Shown here: positions 1 through 7,156 of the stretch, piece by piece
Layout: each line of letters begins with the position of its first letter
How positions within the stretch are numbered: position 1 is the stretch's first letter
DNA from: Desulfobacteraceae bacterium
Lineage (GTDB): Bacteria; Desulfobacterota; DSM-4660; Desulfatiglandales; Desulfatiglandaceae
Reading direction: 5' to 3'
Assembly: GCA_030642205.1 (NCBI GenBank)
Contig: DAOWOF010000057.1
Location: 1 to 10,980, forward strand
DNA length: 10,980 nt
Position numbers and translations under genes: made by a program
Notes under the pieces: generated by a model
The model's input: the letters and a program-made list of their open reading frames with translations, nothing else
What the model was told of the DNA's origin: nothing
Databases searched by the model: none

Positions 1-2046
1 AATCTGGATAAATTTGAATCCCAACAGGCCCGGAGGGTGCTTGACCGTCTCGTGGGATACCAGATATCTCCTCTTTTATGGCCCAGGGTAAAACGAGGTC
101 TGAGTGCCGGGCGGGTTCAGTCTGTAGCTGTCAAGATGATATGTGCTCGGGAACGTGAGATTTTTGCCTTTGACAGTGAGGAATATTGGTCACTCACTGC
201 CCGTTTGGAAGGAGATACTCCCCCAGCTTTTAATGCTAAATTCGTACGTTATAAGAATAAAAAATATGAACTGAAAAATGAAAAAATAACATCCCAAATT
301 ATCTCTGAGATAGCCAATGAAACCTTCCGGATTAAAAAAATCACCAGGAAACAAAAAAAACGAAACCCTCCGACACCCTTTATCACCAGTCTATTGCAGC
401 AAGAAGCCAATAAAAAACATGGTTTTTCTGCTAAAAAGACAATGGCTATCGCTCAGAATCTGTATGAAGGATTATTATTGGGAGATAAAGGCCAGATAGG
501 TCTGATTACTTATATGAGGACAGATTCTTTTCGTCTTTCCAATGATGCCTTAATAGAAGCACAGGATTATATACTGAAGGCCTATGGTCCTGATTTCCTG
601 CCAGCCAAACCAAATACTTTCAAGAACAGAAAAGGCGCCCAGGAGGCCCATGAAGCCATACGACCCACATCAGCCAGGCTGACGCCTGAGGATATAAAGG
701 CTTATCTCAATAATGATCAATTAAAACTCTATACACTTATTTGGAAACGCTTTTTGGCCTCTCAAATGAAACCTGCAATTATGGATCAGACACAGGTTGA
801 GATTGAGGCCGGAAAGGCCATGTTCAGGGCATCTGGTTCCATAGTAGTGTTCACGGGCTTCACCGCACTCTATGAGCAGTTTGATAGTAATCGTTCTAAA
901 AAGGAAGACAATACCCGACTGCCCAGCCTGGAGAAGGATCAGATCCTCAAGCTTCATCAACTTGAACCCGCGCAGCATTTTACCCAGCCACCCCCCAGAT
1001 TTACGGAGGCTAGTCTGATTAAGGCGCTTGAAGGAAATGGCATAGGAAGGCCATCCACCTATGCTGCTATTATCGCAAATATCAGCGGACGTGAATATGT
1101 GGCTATTGAAAAAAAACGTTTTAGACCCACAGAATTGGGGTTTTTGGTAACTGATCTGCTGGTTCAAAATTTTCCAGATATTATTGATACCCCTTTTACG
1201 GCTCATATGGAAAATCAGCTGGATAAAATTGAGCGTGGTGAAATTAAATGGACTCAGGTTTTGAAAGACTTCTATGAGCCTTTTGAAAAAGAGCTGAACA
1301 AGGCGCAAGATGAAATGAATGGAGAAATCCTGACCGATATTTCATGCCCTGAATGTAAACGAAAAATGGCTATTAAATCAGGCCGTAACGGACTTTTTCT
1401 CGCTTGTACCGGCTATCCTGAATGTAAATATACAGCCAATTTCACCCGTGATGCAAAGGGCCGGATTGAGATGGAAATCATTCCTGACGCGGGAGAAGAA
1501 AAAGGCGTTTGCGAGCTTTGTGGCAAGCCTATGTTAATAAAAAACGGAAGATATGGATCATTCCTTGCCTGTTCAGGCTACCCTGAATGCAAAAATACAA
1601 AAGATATAAAAGATGGTTTGGCTGAGGATTCAAATATTGAAGTTTGTGACATCAAGTGCAAAAAATGCGGCAGCAGAATGATAATAAAAAGAAGCCGCAC
1701 CGGTCAAAAATTTTATGCTTGTGAGAAATTTCCTGTTTGCAAACATACCGAATCAATCAGTACTAATGTGCCTTGTCCCGAGAAAGATTGTCAGGGGATG
1801 CTGGTGGAACGGCTTTCTAAAAAAGGACGGAAATTTTATGCCTGTAATAAATATCCCGATTGCCGTTTTGCTATATGGGATGACCCCTATGACGATGTTT
1901 GCCCCGATTGCAACACAGCTGTCTTGAGGATAAAACGCCCAAAAAATTCAGATCCGATGCTGGTCTGTAGAAAAAAGGGATGTGGATATAAAAGGCCATA
2001 TTCCTTGCCTGACAAGAAAAGTTCTCATCCCCCTGCTACAGGGTAG
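1..2046 (+). CDS. topA: DNA topoisomerase I (type IA), 5'-partial
   Basis: Relaxes negatively supercoiled DNA in the cytoplasm by cutting one strand through a 5'-phosphotyrosine. The frame is open from base 1, and the GTG at 37 is an internal valine inside the conserved stretch FESQQARRVLDRLVGY, so the gene starts outside the window and its TOPRIM domain is missing here. 681 residues are visible (E. coli TopA is 865). The active-site motif ITYMRTDS has its tyrosine codon at 511-513 (visible residue 171). EAHEAIRP and GNGIGRPSTYAAI are further type IA signatures. The C-terminus (visible residues 449-661) carries five Cys4 units. Units 1-3 begin CxxC and end FxACx5C (CTGYPEC, CSGYPEC, CEKFPVC). 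Unit 4 begins with a wider C-x4-C and ends CNKYPDC. Unit 5 ends C-x4-C and is the most diverged. The stop is TAG at 2044-2046. Identification is secure; only the number of functional zinc sites is inferred. Confidence 0.97.
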   Translation, partial: NLDKFESQQARRVLDRLVGYQISPLLWPRVKRGLSAGRVQSVAVKMICAREREIFAFDSEEYWSLTARLEGDTPPAFNAKFVRYKNKKYELKNEKITSQIISEIANETFRIKKITRKQKKRNPPTPFITSLLQQEANKKHGFSAKKTMAIAQNLYEGLLLGDKGQIGLITYMRTDSFRLSNDALIEAQDYILKAYGPDFLPAKPNTFKNRKGAQEAHEAIRPTSARLTPEDIKAYLNNDQLKLYTLIWKRFLASQMKPAIMDQTQVEIEAGKAMFRASGSIVVFTGFTALYEQFDSNRSKKEDNTRLPSLEKDQILKLHQLEPAQHFTQPPPRFTEASLIKALEGNGIGRPSTYAAIIANISGREYVAIEKKRFRPTELGFLVTDLLVQNFPDIIDTPFTAHMENQLDKIERGEIKWTQVLKDFYEPFEKELNKAQDEMNGEILTDISCPECKRKMAIKSGRNGLFLACTGYPECKYTANFTRDAKGRIEMEIIPDAGEEKGVCELCGKPMLIKNGRYGSFLACSGYPECKNTKDIKDGLAEDSNIEVCDIKCKKCGSRMIIKRSRTGQKFYACEKFPVCKHTESISTNVPCPEKDCQGMLVERLSKKGRKFYACNKYPDCRFAIWDDPYDDVCPDCNTAVLRIKRPKNSDPMLVCRKKGCGYKRPYSLPDKKSSHPPATG

Positions 2047-2157
2047 AACCTGCGTCCAGGGCGCAATTCGCTTATTCAGGTGGTGAAGATTACACTATTT
2101 ATGATTTATTATCCTATGGAGGATTTAAAGAAGGTTCTCGCAGCTCGTTAGTTTGTT

Positions 2158-2188
2158 GGGTCATGCGCTAATAAATAGCGCATGACCC
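2158..2188. terminator. Perfect 13-bp inverted repeat between convergent topA and adk
   Basis: The left arm GGGTCATGCGCTA (2158-2170) and right arm TAGCGCATGACCC (2176-2188) are perfectly complementary around the loop ATAAA. The repeat begins 112 nt after the topA stop and lies 9 nt beyond the adk stop on the other strand, a natural place for a shared terminator. Neither strand has a U-tract after the stem (TTGCATG on plus, AACAAAC on minus), so it is not a canonical intrinsic terminator. A 3'-end stabilising hairpin or a copy of a palindromic repeat is also possible. Confidence 0.5.
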
Positions 2189-2197
2189 TTGCATGAA

Positions 2198-2878
2198 CTA
2201 TCCGAGTTTATTAATAAGCTCGGCCGTAACCTTCTTGAGATCCTGTTGACCATTAAGGTCAACTATTCTTGGAATCCCGTCATTTTTAGAAGAAAGGTCC
2301 TTAAAATAGTTTACCCCTGCCATAGTACCTGTCTCAGTATCATAATATATATTATGTCTTTGATCGATAGCGTCTTCATCCTGATCGTCGGAGCGTGTTT
2401 TTAGGTCTCCTCCACAGACTTGACATTTATCACCATTTGGTTTGATGGCGTCTATAAAAATATTATTGGGATGATTATTGTCATTAACGCATAAACGTCT
2501 TCCCATGATTCGATCTTTGGCTATTTGACGGTCAAGAATCATTTCGATAACGATATCTAACGTAATATCAAGATCTTTGAGGGCCTTGTCAAGTTCCTGC
2601 GCCTGGGTGAGATTACGTGGAAAACCATCCAGAATCCATCCACCTTTACAATCATCTTCCTGTAGGCGTGCAAGTATCATCGGTATGGTTATATTATCCG
2701 GGACCAATTCTCCCCTGTCAATATATCCCTTTGCTTTTTTACCTAAATCTGTGCCTCCGGTAATATTTTCTCTGAAGATTACTCCTGTCTCTATATGAGG
2801 AATTCCGTATTTATCTTTAATAATAGAACCTTGGGTTCCTTTGCCGCTTCCATTGGGTCCGAAAAATAGTATTTTCAT
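2198..2878 (-). CDS. adk: Adenylate kinase, metal-binding LID type
   Basis: Catalyses ATP + AMP to 2 ADP in the cytoplasm. At 226 residues it is a long-form bacterial adenylate kinase. The P-loop GPNGSGKGTQG is at residues 7-17, the AMP-binding stretch includes GYIDRGELVPD (51-61), and DGFPRN (84-89) is the conserved central motif. The LID region (about 127-180) begins GRRLC and contains Cys130, His136, Cys152 and Cys155, that is C-x5-H-x15-C-x2-C. This is the spacing described for the Desulfovibrio gigas enzyme, which binds zinc, cobalt or iron; ordinary Gram-positive enzymes use four cysteines and E. coli Adk has no metal. The start ATG (2876-2878) is preceded by AAGGAG at 2887-2892 on the minus strand, 8 nt away. 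A promoter-like pair lies just upstream, so the gene is probably transcribed separately from apgM. Confidence 0.96.
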   Translation of the reverse strand: MKILFFGPNGSGKGTQGSIIKDKYGIPHIETGVIFRENITGGTDLGKKAKGYIDRGELVPDNITIPMILARLQEDDCKGGWILDGFPRNLTQAQELDKALKDLDITLDIVIEMILDRQIAKDRIMGRRLCVNDNNHPNNIFIDAIKPNGDKCQVCGGDLKTRSDDQDEDAIDQRHNIYYDTETGTMAGVNYFKDLSSKNDGIPRIVDLNGQQDLKKVTAELINKLG

Positions 2879-2907
2879 CTTAAATTCTCCTTAGTTTATT
2901 TTTTTTG

Positions 2908-2936
2908 AAAATATTGTAAAAATACTTCTGTGTCAA
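2908..2936 (-). promoter_or_regulatory. Sigma70-like promoter of adk
   Basis: Read on the minus strand, TTGACA (2931-2936) is followed by a 17-nt spacer and TATTTT (2908-2913). The predicted start of transcription is about 2901, giving a short leader that contains the AAGGAG ribosome-binding site (2887-2892). The -35 box is a consensus match and the spacing is ideal; the -10 box matches 4 of 6 positions. Confidence 0.6.
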
Positions 2937-2987
2937 GAGGTTAACCCGCATTTCTGAGTGTCTTCACTGCGAGGTAGTCAGCGTATA

Positions 2988-3011
2988 AATTGCCAGTAAA
3001 AAATGGCAGTT
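2988..3011 (-). terminator. Possible weak terminator hairpin of the hom-apgM transcript
   Basis: On the minus strand AACTGCCA and TGGCAATT form an 8-bp stem with one G-U pair around an 8-nt loop rich in T. The stem overlaps the apgM stop codon (3010-3012). The downstream bases TATACG contain no T-run, so termination would be inefficient or factor-dependent. Confidence 0.3.
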
Positions 3012-4227
3012 AGAATTTATTTAGGAATGCGGGGATTAAATCATGGCCTTTGTCGTAAAACAGATCTGATTTTTCGGAAGATTTTTCTGTGAATCCCGGG
3101 CCCATGATATTTGAGGCAAGCTCTGCTTTAGTGGCCCAGGCAAAGGGCGCTGGTTCCATGGTATGTGTTCTTTTTGAAATAGGCGTGTAGTGATCACTGG
3201 CTACCATTATTCGGTAATCATCAAAACAATCAATGGATTCAATAAGGCTTCCTACCACCTTTTCATCAAAATATTCAATTGCCTGTATTTTTTCATCAAG
3301 ATTCCCATTATGCCCTGCTTCATCAGGCGCTTCCACATGAACAAAGATAAAATCATGTGTCTTTAAGATCTCAATGGCTTTTTTGACTTTACCAGAATAA
3401 TTTGTATCCAGGTACCCTGTAGCTCCCTCCACATATGGCGCTTCAAGGCCGGCATAGATTCCTAAACCTTTTAAGAGATCAACAGCCGATACCATACCTC
3501 CGGTAAGGCCGAATTTGGCCTCAAAAGAAGGTAATTGAGGCGGAGTTCCCTGTCCCCATAACCATATGGAATTAGCCTCTTTCTTTCCTTGTGCGCGCCG
3601 GGCATGATTAATGGGATGTTCTTTAAGTATTGCCCAGGACTTACAAATCTGGGTTGTAATCTGATCGGATTGATAAAGATATGGGGCCATATTTTGGTCC
3701 AGCACATCATGGGGCGGGATGGTCCTGGAGTGAATTGGGCCTTGATCCCAGATCAGGAGATGGCGATATGCAATTCCAGGATAAATTCTGGCGTCCGGGA
3801 TCTTCATTTCCTTCTTAAGTGTGTCTATGAGTTGTCTTGCTTCTTCAGTAGAAATATCTCCGGCACTGTGGCTGCGCATAAAAATGTTATTTTCATCTTT
3901 ATGATCCAGGGTAACAAGATTCATACGAAAAGCGACTTGATCCGCTTTAAGATTAATACCCATGCTTGCTGCCTCAAGAGGAGCTCTCCCTGTATGATAA
4001 AGCGATGGATCATAACCAAGAAGCGATAGATTGGCAACATCACTGCCTGGCTCAAAACCGGCTGGAATGGTTTGTACTCTCCCAATTCGACATGCGGCAA
4101 TTCGGTCCATATGGGGAGTTTTTGCTGCTTCCAGAGGAGTTTGGCCTGATAATTCATCCAGAGGATAATCTGCCATTCCATCTCCTACTAACAAGATATA
4201 TTTTGTATTTTCTTTTTTTATGGTCAT
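3010..4227 (-). CDS. ApgM-family phosphoglycerate mutase-like protein, proposed homoserine kinase
   Basis: A cytoplasmic alkaline-phosphatase-superfamily enzyme of the archaeal-type, cofactor-independent phosphoglycerate mutase family (COG3635). From the ATG at 4225-4227 it has 405 residues. LLVGDGMADYP (12-22) holds the first metal ligand, Asp16. GSDVANLSLLGYDP (61-74) carries the likely nucleophile Ser62. APDEAGHNGN (300-309), SDH (344-346) and His355 supply the remaining metal ligands. The frame extends to a GTG at 4267-4269, inside the end of hom, but family members begin shortly before the KYILLVGDGM stretch, so the ATG is preferred. Neither start has a Shine-Dalgarno sequence, and only 25 nt separate the ATG codon from the hom stop, so translational coupling is likely. 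A subfamily beside homoserine dehydrogenase genes in genomes without ThrB has been proposed to be homoserine kinase; the neighbourhood here supports that over a glycolytic role, but substrate specificity cannot be read from the sequence. Confidence 0.88.
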   Translation of the reverse strand: MTIKKENTKYILLVGDGMADYPLDELSGQTPLEAAKTPHMDRIAACRIGRVQTIPAGFEPGSDVANLSLLGYDPSLYHTGRAPLEAASMGINLKADQVAFRMNLVTLDHKDENNIFMRSHSAGDISTEEARQLIDTLKKEMKIPDARIYPGIAYRHLLIWDQGPIHSRTIPPHDVLDQNMAPYLYQSDQITTQICKSWAILKEHPINHARRAQGKKEANSIWLWGQGTPPQLPSFEAKFGLTGGMVSAVDLLKGLGIYAGLEAPYVEGATGYLDTNYSGKVKKAIEILKTHDFIFVHVEAPDEAGHNGNLDEKIQAIEYFDEKVVGSLIESIDCFDDYRIMVASDHYTPISKRTHTMEPAPFAWATKAELASNIMGPGFTEKSSEKSDLFYDKGHDLIPAFLNKF

Positions 4228-4252
4228 TTTTTTTAAAGGAATATCTAGAGTT

Positions 4253-5557
4253 TTATTGTTGTTCAACACGTATCATAACTGGTTTTTTTGTCAGGATTTC
4301 CATGCCTTTCATTTCTTCCAGGGCATTTTGAACCTGTATTTCCCGAGACTCATGAGTAAGCATAACAATTGATACCGAACCATCAATCTGCCGTCCTTTT
4401 TGAATGACAGATGAAATGCTGATATCGTGTTTGCTAAGAATACCTGATATCCTGGATAAGACCCCTGGCTGATCAAGAGCTGAAAATCTTATATAATAGG
4501 CAGAGGTCAACTCATCGATTGAGTGAATGCAAATATTTTGCTTGGGTTGAATTGCATGGGCCAGTGGAGGAGTAAAGTTTTTTGCTCCAAGCTTGATCTG
4601 TCTGGCTACATTCATGATGTCTGCAACAACAGCGCTGCCGGTTGGATGTTTACCAGCTCCCAAACCATAAAATAGATTGGGGCCAACAAAATCGCCTTCA
4701 AGAAAAATTGCATTATAGGCGTCATTAACATTAGCAAGAATATGATGTTTGGAAATCATGGCGGGATGCACACGAACCTCCAGACCCTCTCCAAGATCTC
4801 TGGCAATGGCGAGTAATTTGATATTATAGCCAAATTCATCGGCAAAACGGATATCATCAGGGGTAATAAAATCGATACCTTCCCTATAGATTTGATCAAA
4901 TGGCACAGGTGCTCCGAAAATAATTGAGACAATAATTGCAAGCTTGTGGGCAGCGTCAGTTCCATTTACATCAAGCGTGGGAGGATTTTCAGCAAAGCCC
5001 AGCTTAACAGCTTCCTGTACAACCTGTTCATATGGAAGGCCTTCATTTGTCATTCGGGTCAGGATATAATTAGAAGTACCATTTAAGATGCCTATAATGG
5101 TTTTTATACGGTTAGCTGATAAACCATCTTTAAGGGCTCCAATTATGGGTATCCCTCCTCCAACACTTGCCTCGAAAGATATATTTATGCCATATTTGAT
5201 GGCTGCCCTGTAAATCTTTTCCCCTTTCTCAGCCAATAGAGCCTTGTTAGCGGTTACAACATGTTTGCCATTTTTTATGGCTTTGAGAATGAATTCTTCG
5301 GCTTTTTCCAGGCCTCCCATGAGTTCCACTATAATATCAATCTCAGGGTCATCAATGAGTTCCATCGCATTTGTAGTCATTATATTCGGATCTACAAATA
5401 TACCACGATCAGTTTCAAGATCAAGGTCTGCTATTTTTTTTACAACAACCTTTGCTCCAACGCGATTTGTAATAAGTTCCTGATTAGTATTCAAGGCCTC
5501 AAAGGTTCCTGCTCCAACGGTTCCGAATCCGATAATTCCAATATTTACTTGTGACAT
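4253..5557 (-). CDS. hom: Homoserine dehydrogenase with C-terminal ACT domain
   Basis: Reduces aspartate semialdehyde to homoserine with NAD(P)H, the branch point to threonine and methionine. At 434 residues it has the normal length of the monofunctional, ACT-containing form. The Rossmann motif GFGTVG lies at residues 10-15, and TANKALLAEKG (102-112) and the conserved NGTSNYILT (159-167) follow. The catalytic stretch DVNGTDAAHKLAII (196-209) includes Asp201 and Lys205. Residues about 353-430 form an ACT domain beginning YYIRFSALDQPGVLSRI, the usual site of feedback control by threonine. The ATG (5555-5557) is preceded on the minus strand by AAGGAT at 5561-5566, 3 nt away, which is close but plausible. 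There is no aspartate kinase domain. The gene lies 131 nt downstream of alaC and directly upstream of the apgM-like gene, forming a probable threonine unit. Confidence 0.96.
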   Translation of the reverse strand: MSQVNIGIIGFGTVGAGTFEALNTNQELITNRVGAKVVVKKIADLDLETDRGIFVDPNIMTTNAMELIDDPEIDIIVELMGGLEKAEEFILKAIKNGKHVVTANKALLAEKGEKIYRAAIKYGINISFEASVGGGIPIIGALKDGLSANRIKTIIGILNGTSNYILTRMTNEGLPYEQVVQEAVKLGFAENPPTLDVNGTDAAHKLAIIVSIIFGAPVPFDQIYREGIDFITPDDIRFADEFGYNIKLLAIARDLGEGLEVRVHPAMISKHHILANVNDAYNAIFLEGDFVGPNLFYGLGAGKHPTGSAVVADIMNVARQIKLGAKNFTPPLAHAIQPKQNICIHSIDELTSAYYIRFSALDQPGVLSRISGILSKHDISISSVIQKGRQIDGSVSIVMLTHESREIQVQNALEEMKGMEILTKKPVMIRVEQQ

Positions 5558-5608
5558 GATATCCTTAAATTAATACAATGTGATTACTAATATATTATAA
5601 GGCCTTTG

Positions 5609-5625
5609 CGAAATGCCCCATTTCG
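5609..5625. repeat. Perfect 7-bp hairpin in the alaC-hom spacer
   Basis: CGAAATG (5609-5615) and CATTTCG (5619-5625) are perfect inverted arms around CCC; on the minus strand the loop is GGG. It lies 51 nt before the hom start and about 63 nt after the alaC stop. On the minus strand it is followed by CAAAGGCCTTATAATAT, without a U-tract, so it is not an obvious terminator. It could be an operator, an mRNA leader hairpin for hom or a small dispersed repeat. Confidence 0.4.
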
Positions 5626-5688
5626 ACCGGTTATCAGGATCCTTAAAGGAAGACAAAGCTTTTGAAAAAAGACCTCAGTGATAATGCT

Positions 5689-6861
5689 CTATTCTCCTAA
5701 GGCCTTCTTTATTCCCCTGATGGCCTGTCTGATACGGTGAGGATTTTCTACAAGGGCAAAACGAACGTATTCATCTCCGTATTCACCAAATCCGACGCCA
5801 GGAGAGACAGCAACTTTTGCTCTTTGAATCAGCATTTTAGAGAATTCAATAGAACCCATTTTGATGAATTCTTCCGGGATTTTGCTCCAGACGAACATTG
5901 TGCCCTTAGGTTTTTCCATTGACCAGCCAATGCGGTTGAGTCCCTCTACTAATACGTCTCTTCGTTCACGATAGGTATGAACAATATCCTGAACACAATC
6001 ATAGGGGCCATTCAAGGCAATAATGGAAGCAATTTGAATAGGCTGAAACATCCCGTAATCAAGATAACTTTTTATACGTCTCAGCGCTGCCACCAAATCC
6101 GGATTTCCTACGCAAAAACCGACTCTCCATCCTGGCATTGAATAACTTTTGGACAGGCTGAAAAGTTCAACCCCAATTTCTTTTGCTCCAGGTATTTGAA
6201 GAAAACTGGGCGGTTTATAATTATCAAAAACAAGGTCCGCGTAAGCGAAATCATGGATTACAATCATATTATGTTCCTGGCAGAAGCTTACTATCTTTTC
6301 GAAAAAGGATCTATCTACTACCGTTGTAGTTGGATTGTGAGGATAAGAGATGATAAGCATTTTCGGTTTGGGCCAGGTTTGTTTGGTCGCAGTTAAAAGG
6401 TCTTCAAAGAAGTCTCTGCCCGGGCCAACGGGAATACCCCTTAGATCTCCGCCAGCGATTATGACAGAATAAGGATGAATGGGATAGGTCGGGTTTTGAG
6501 CGAAGACTACGTCACCGGGAGATATGCTGGCAAGGACAAGATGAGAAAGTCCCTCTTTGGCGCCAATTGTGACAATTGCTTCTTCATCCGGATCCAGGTC
6601 AACATCAAAACGTCGTTTATACCAGTCACAAATAGCTTTTCTTAGTTTCGTAATGCCCATTGAAGCTGAATAGCGATGATTATGCCCTTTTTTGGCTGCT
6701 TCGATTAATTTATCAACAATATGTTTAGGGGTTGCCAAATCCGGATTACCCATTCCCAAATCAACAATATCTTCTCCCCTGTGGCGAGCGTCCATTTTTA
6801 TTTTATCGACTGTGGAAAAGACATATGGGGGTAAGCGTGTCATTCGCCTGAATTCTAGCAT
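5689..6861 (-). CDS. alaC: PLP aminotransferase, AlaC type (glutamate-pyruvate)
   Basis: A class I/II fold-type I aminotransferase of 390 residues, the usual length for AlaC. It probably transfers the amino group between glutamate and pyruvate to make alanine, using pyridoxal phosphate in the cytoplasm. The PLP lysine is Lys238 in SLSKSYSMPGWRVGF. The cofactor pocket also shows YPHNPT (Asn176), HDFAYADL (Asp204 and Tyr207) and Arg246. Arg367 in YVRFALVENPHRI is the expected binder of the substrate carboxylate. The N-terminus LPPYVFSTVDKIK and the DLGMGNPDL motif are typical of the AlaC/YfdZ group rather than AspC. LL-diaminopimelate aminotransferase belongs to the same superfamily, and without alignment some doubt about the substrate remains. 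AGGAG on the minus strand (6871-6875) lies 9 nt before the ATG, which supports this start over the Met at residue 7. It is the first gene of the minus-strand block and divergent from purM. Confidence 0.9.
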   Translation of the reverse strand: MLEFRRMTRLPPYVFSTVDKIKMDARHRGEDIVDLGMGNPDLATPKHIVDKLIEAAKKGHNHRYSASMGITKLRKAICDWYKRRFDVDLDPDEEAIVTIGAKEGLSHLVLASISPGDVVFAQNPTYPIHPYSVIIAGGDLRGIPVGPGRDFFEDLLTATKQTWPKPKMLIISYPHNPTTTVVDRSFFEKIVSFCQEHNMIVIHDFAYADLVFDNYKPPSFLQIPGAKEIGVELFSLSKSYSMPGWRVGFCVGNPDLVAALRRIKSYLDYGMFQPIQIASIIALNGPYDCVQDIVHTYRERRDVLVEGLNRIGWSMEKPKGTMFVWSKIPEEFIKMGSIEFSKMLIQRAKVAVSPGVGFGEYGDEYVRFALVENPHRIRQAIRGIKKALGE

Positions 6862-6912
6862 TTATCGGGTCTCCTGTATTTGTTTAGAGGTGATAATCTA
6901 ACGAAACCTAAC

Positions 6913-6918
6913 ATTATA
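6913..6918 (-). promoter_or_regulatory. Candidate -10 box for alaC
   Basis: The minus strand reads TATAAT here, about 50 nt upstream of the alaC start codon. The sequence 16-18 nt further upstream is A-rich and does not resemble TTGACA, so a -35 element is not supported. Confidence 0.3.
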
Positions 6919-6984
6919 TGGTATAAAAGTGCAATATTTTATAGTCGTAAATCAGAAAAATCAAAGAATAACTTATCTTTATCA

Positions 6985-7006
6985 TTGATTATGATATATT
7001 AATCAA
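6985..7006. promoter_or_regulatory. Inverted repeat, possible operator
   Basis: TTGATTA (6985-6991) and TAATCAA (7000-7006) are perfect inverted arms separated by 8 nt. The repeat lies 27 nt upstream of the putative purM -35 box. The half-sites resemble the TTGAT...ATCAA of FNR/CRP-family sites but the spacing is wrong for them. In DNA this AT-rich such repeats can arise by chance. Confidence 0.25.
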
Positions 7007-7033
7007 ATACAGTTTCTTTTACAGAGAAAATAT

Positions 7034-7060
7034 TTGACAGGATTAAGATTAGTCTATAGA
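7034..7060 (+). promoter_or_regulatory. Candidate purM promoter
   Basis: TTGACA at 7034-7039 matches the -35 consensus. TATAGA at 7055-7060 is a reasonable -10 box at a short 15-nt spacing; TAGAAA at 17 nt is the alternative. Transcription would begin near 7066, leaving about 90 nt of leader before the purM ATG. Confidence 0.45.
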
Positions 7061-7156
7061 AAAAATGTGAATTGTAATGATCTCGATCCATCAACAAATG
7101 GTTTATTTTCTTTGCAGGCCGACAATACTTTTCAAAATATGATGGGATATGAATTT

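Larger units (their letters stand above)
6862..7156. other. Divergent AT-rich intergenic region between alaC and purM
   Basis: A 295-nt region with start signals in both directions. For alaC, a consensus TATAAT occurs on the minus strand at 6913-6918, without a clear -35 box at the right distance. For purM, there is a TTGACA at 7034. A 7-bp inverted repeat sits between them. I found no purine riboswitch-like structure or small RNA gene here; the region from 7061 to 7156 shows only a leader without recognisable structure. Confidence 0.6.

Noticed and set aside
721..1308. 195-codon open frame on the minus strand inside topA
   Set aside because: It lies fully antisense to conserved type IA topoisomerase sequence and its translation shows no recognisable motif.
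2013..2171. Open plus-strand stretch after topA reading ...SGGEDYTIYDLLSYGGF... and ending in the hairpin
   Set aside because: No start codon until just before its end, no ribosome-binding site and no recognised similarity; 52 codons without a stop can occur by chance. A decayed gene tail cannot be fully excluded.
3589..4029. 146-codon plus-strand frame inside the apgM-like gene
   Set aside because: It mirrors conserved phosphoglycerate mutase-family coding sequence on the minus strand; low-complexity translation and no ribosome-binding site.
4228..4269. N-terminal extension of the apgM-like protein from the GTG at 4267-4269
   Set aside because: The 14 extra residues (LNNNKTLDIPLKK after the start) match no family feature and overlap the hom stop; the ATG at 4225 gives the expected N-terminus.
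6985..7006. FNR-type operator in the alaC-purM region
   Set aside because: The half-sites TTGAT/ATCAA are present, but the spacing is 12 nt rather than 4, so an FNR assignment is unsupported; only a generic inverted repeat is reported.
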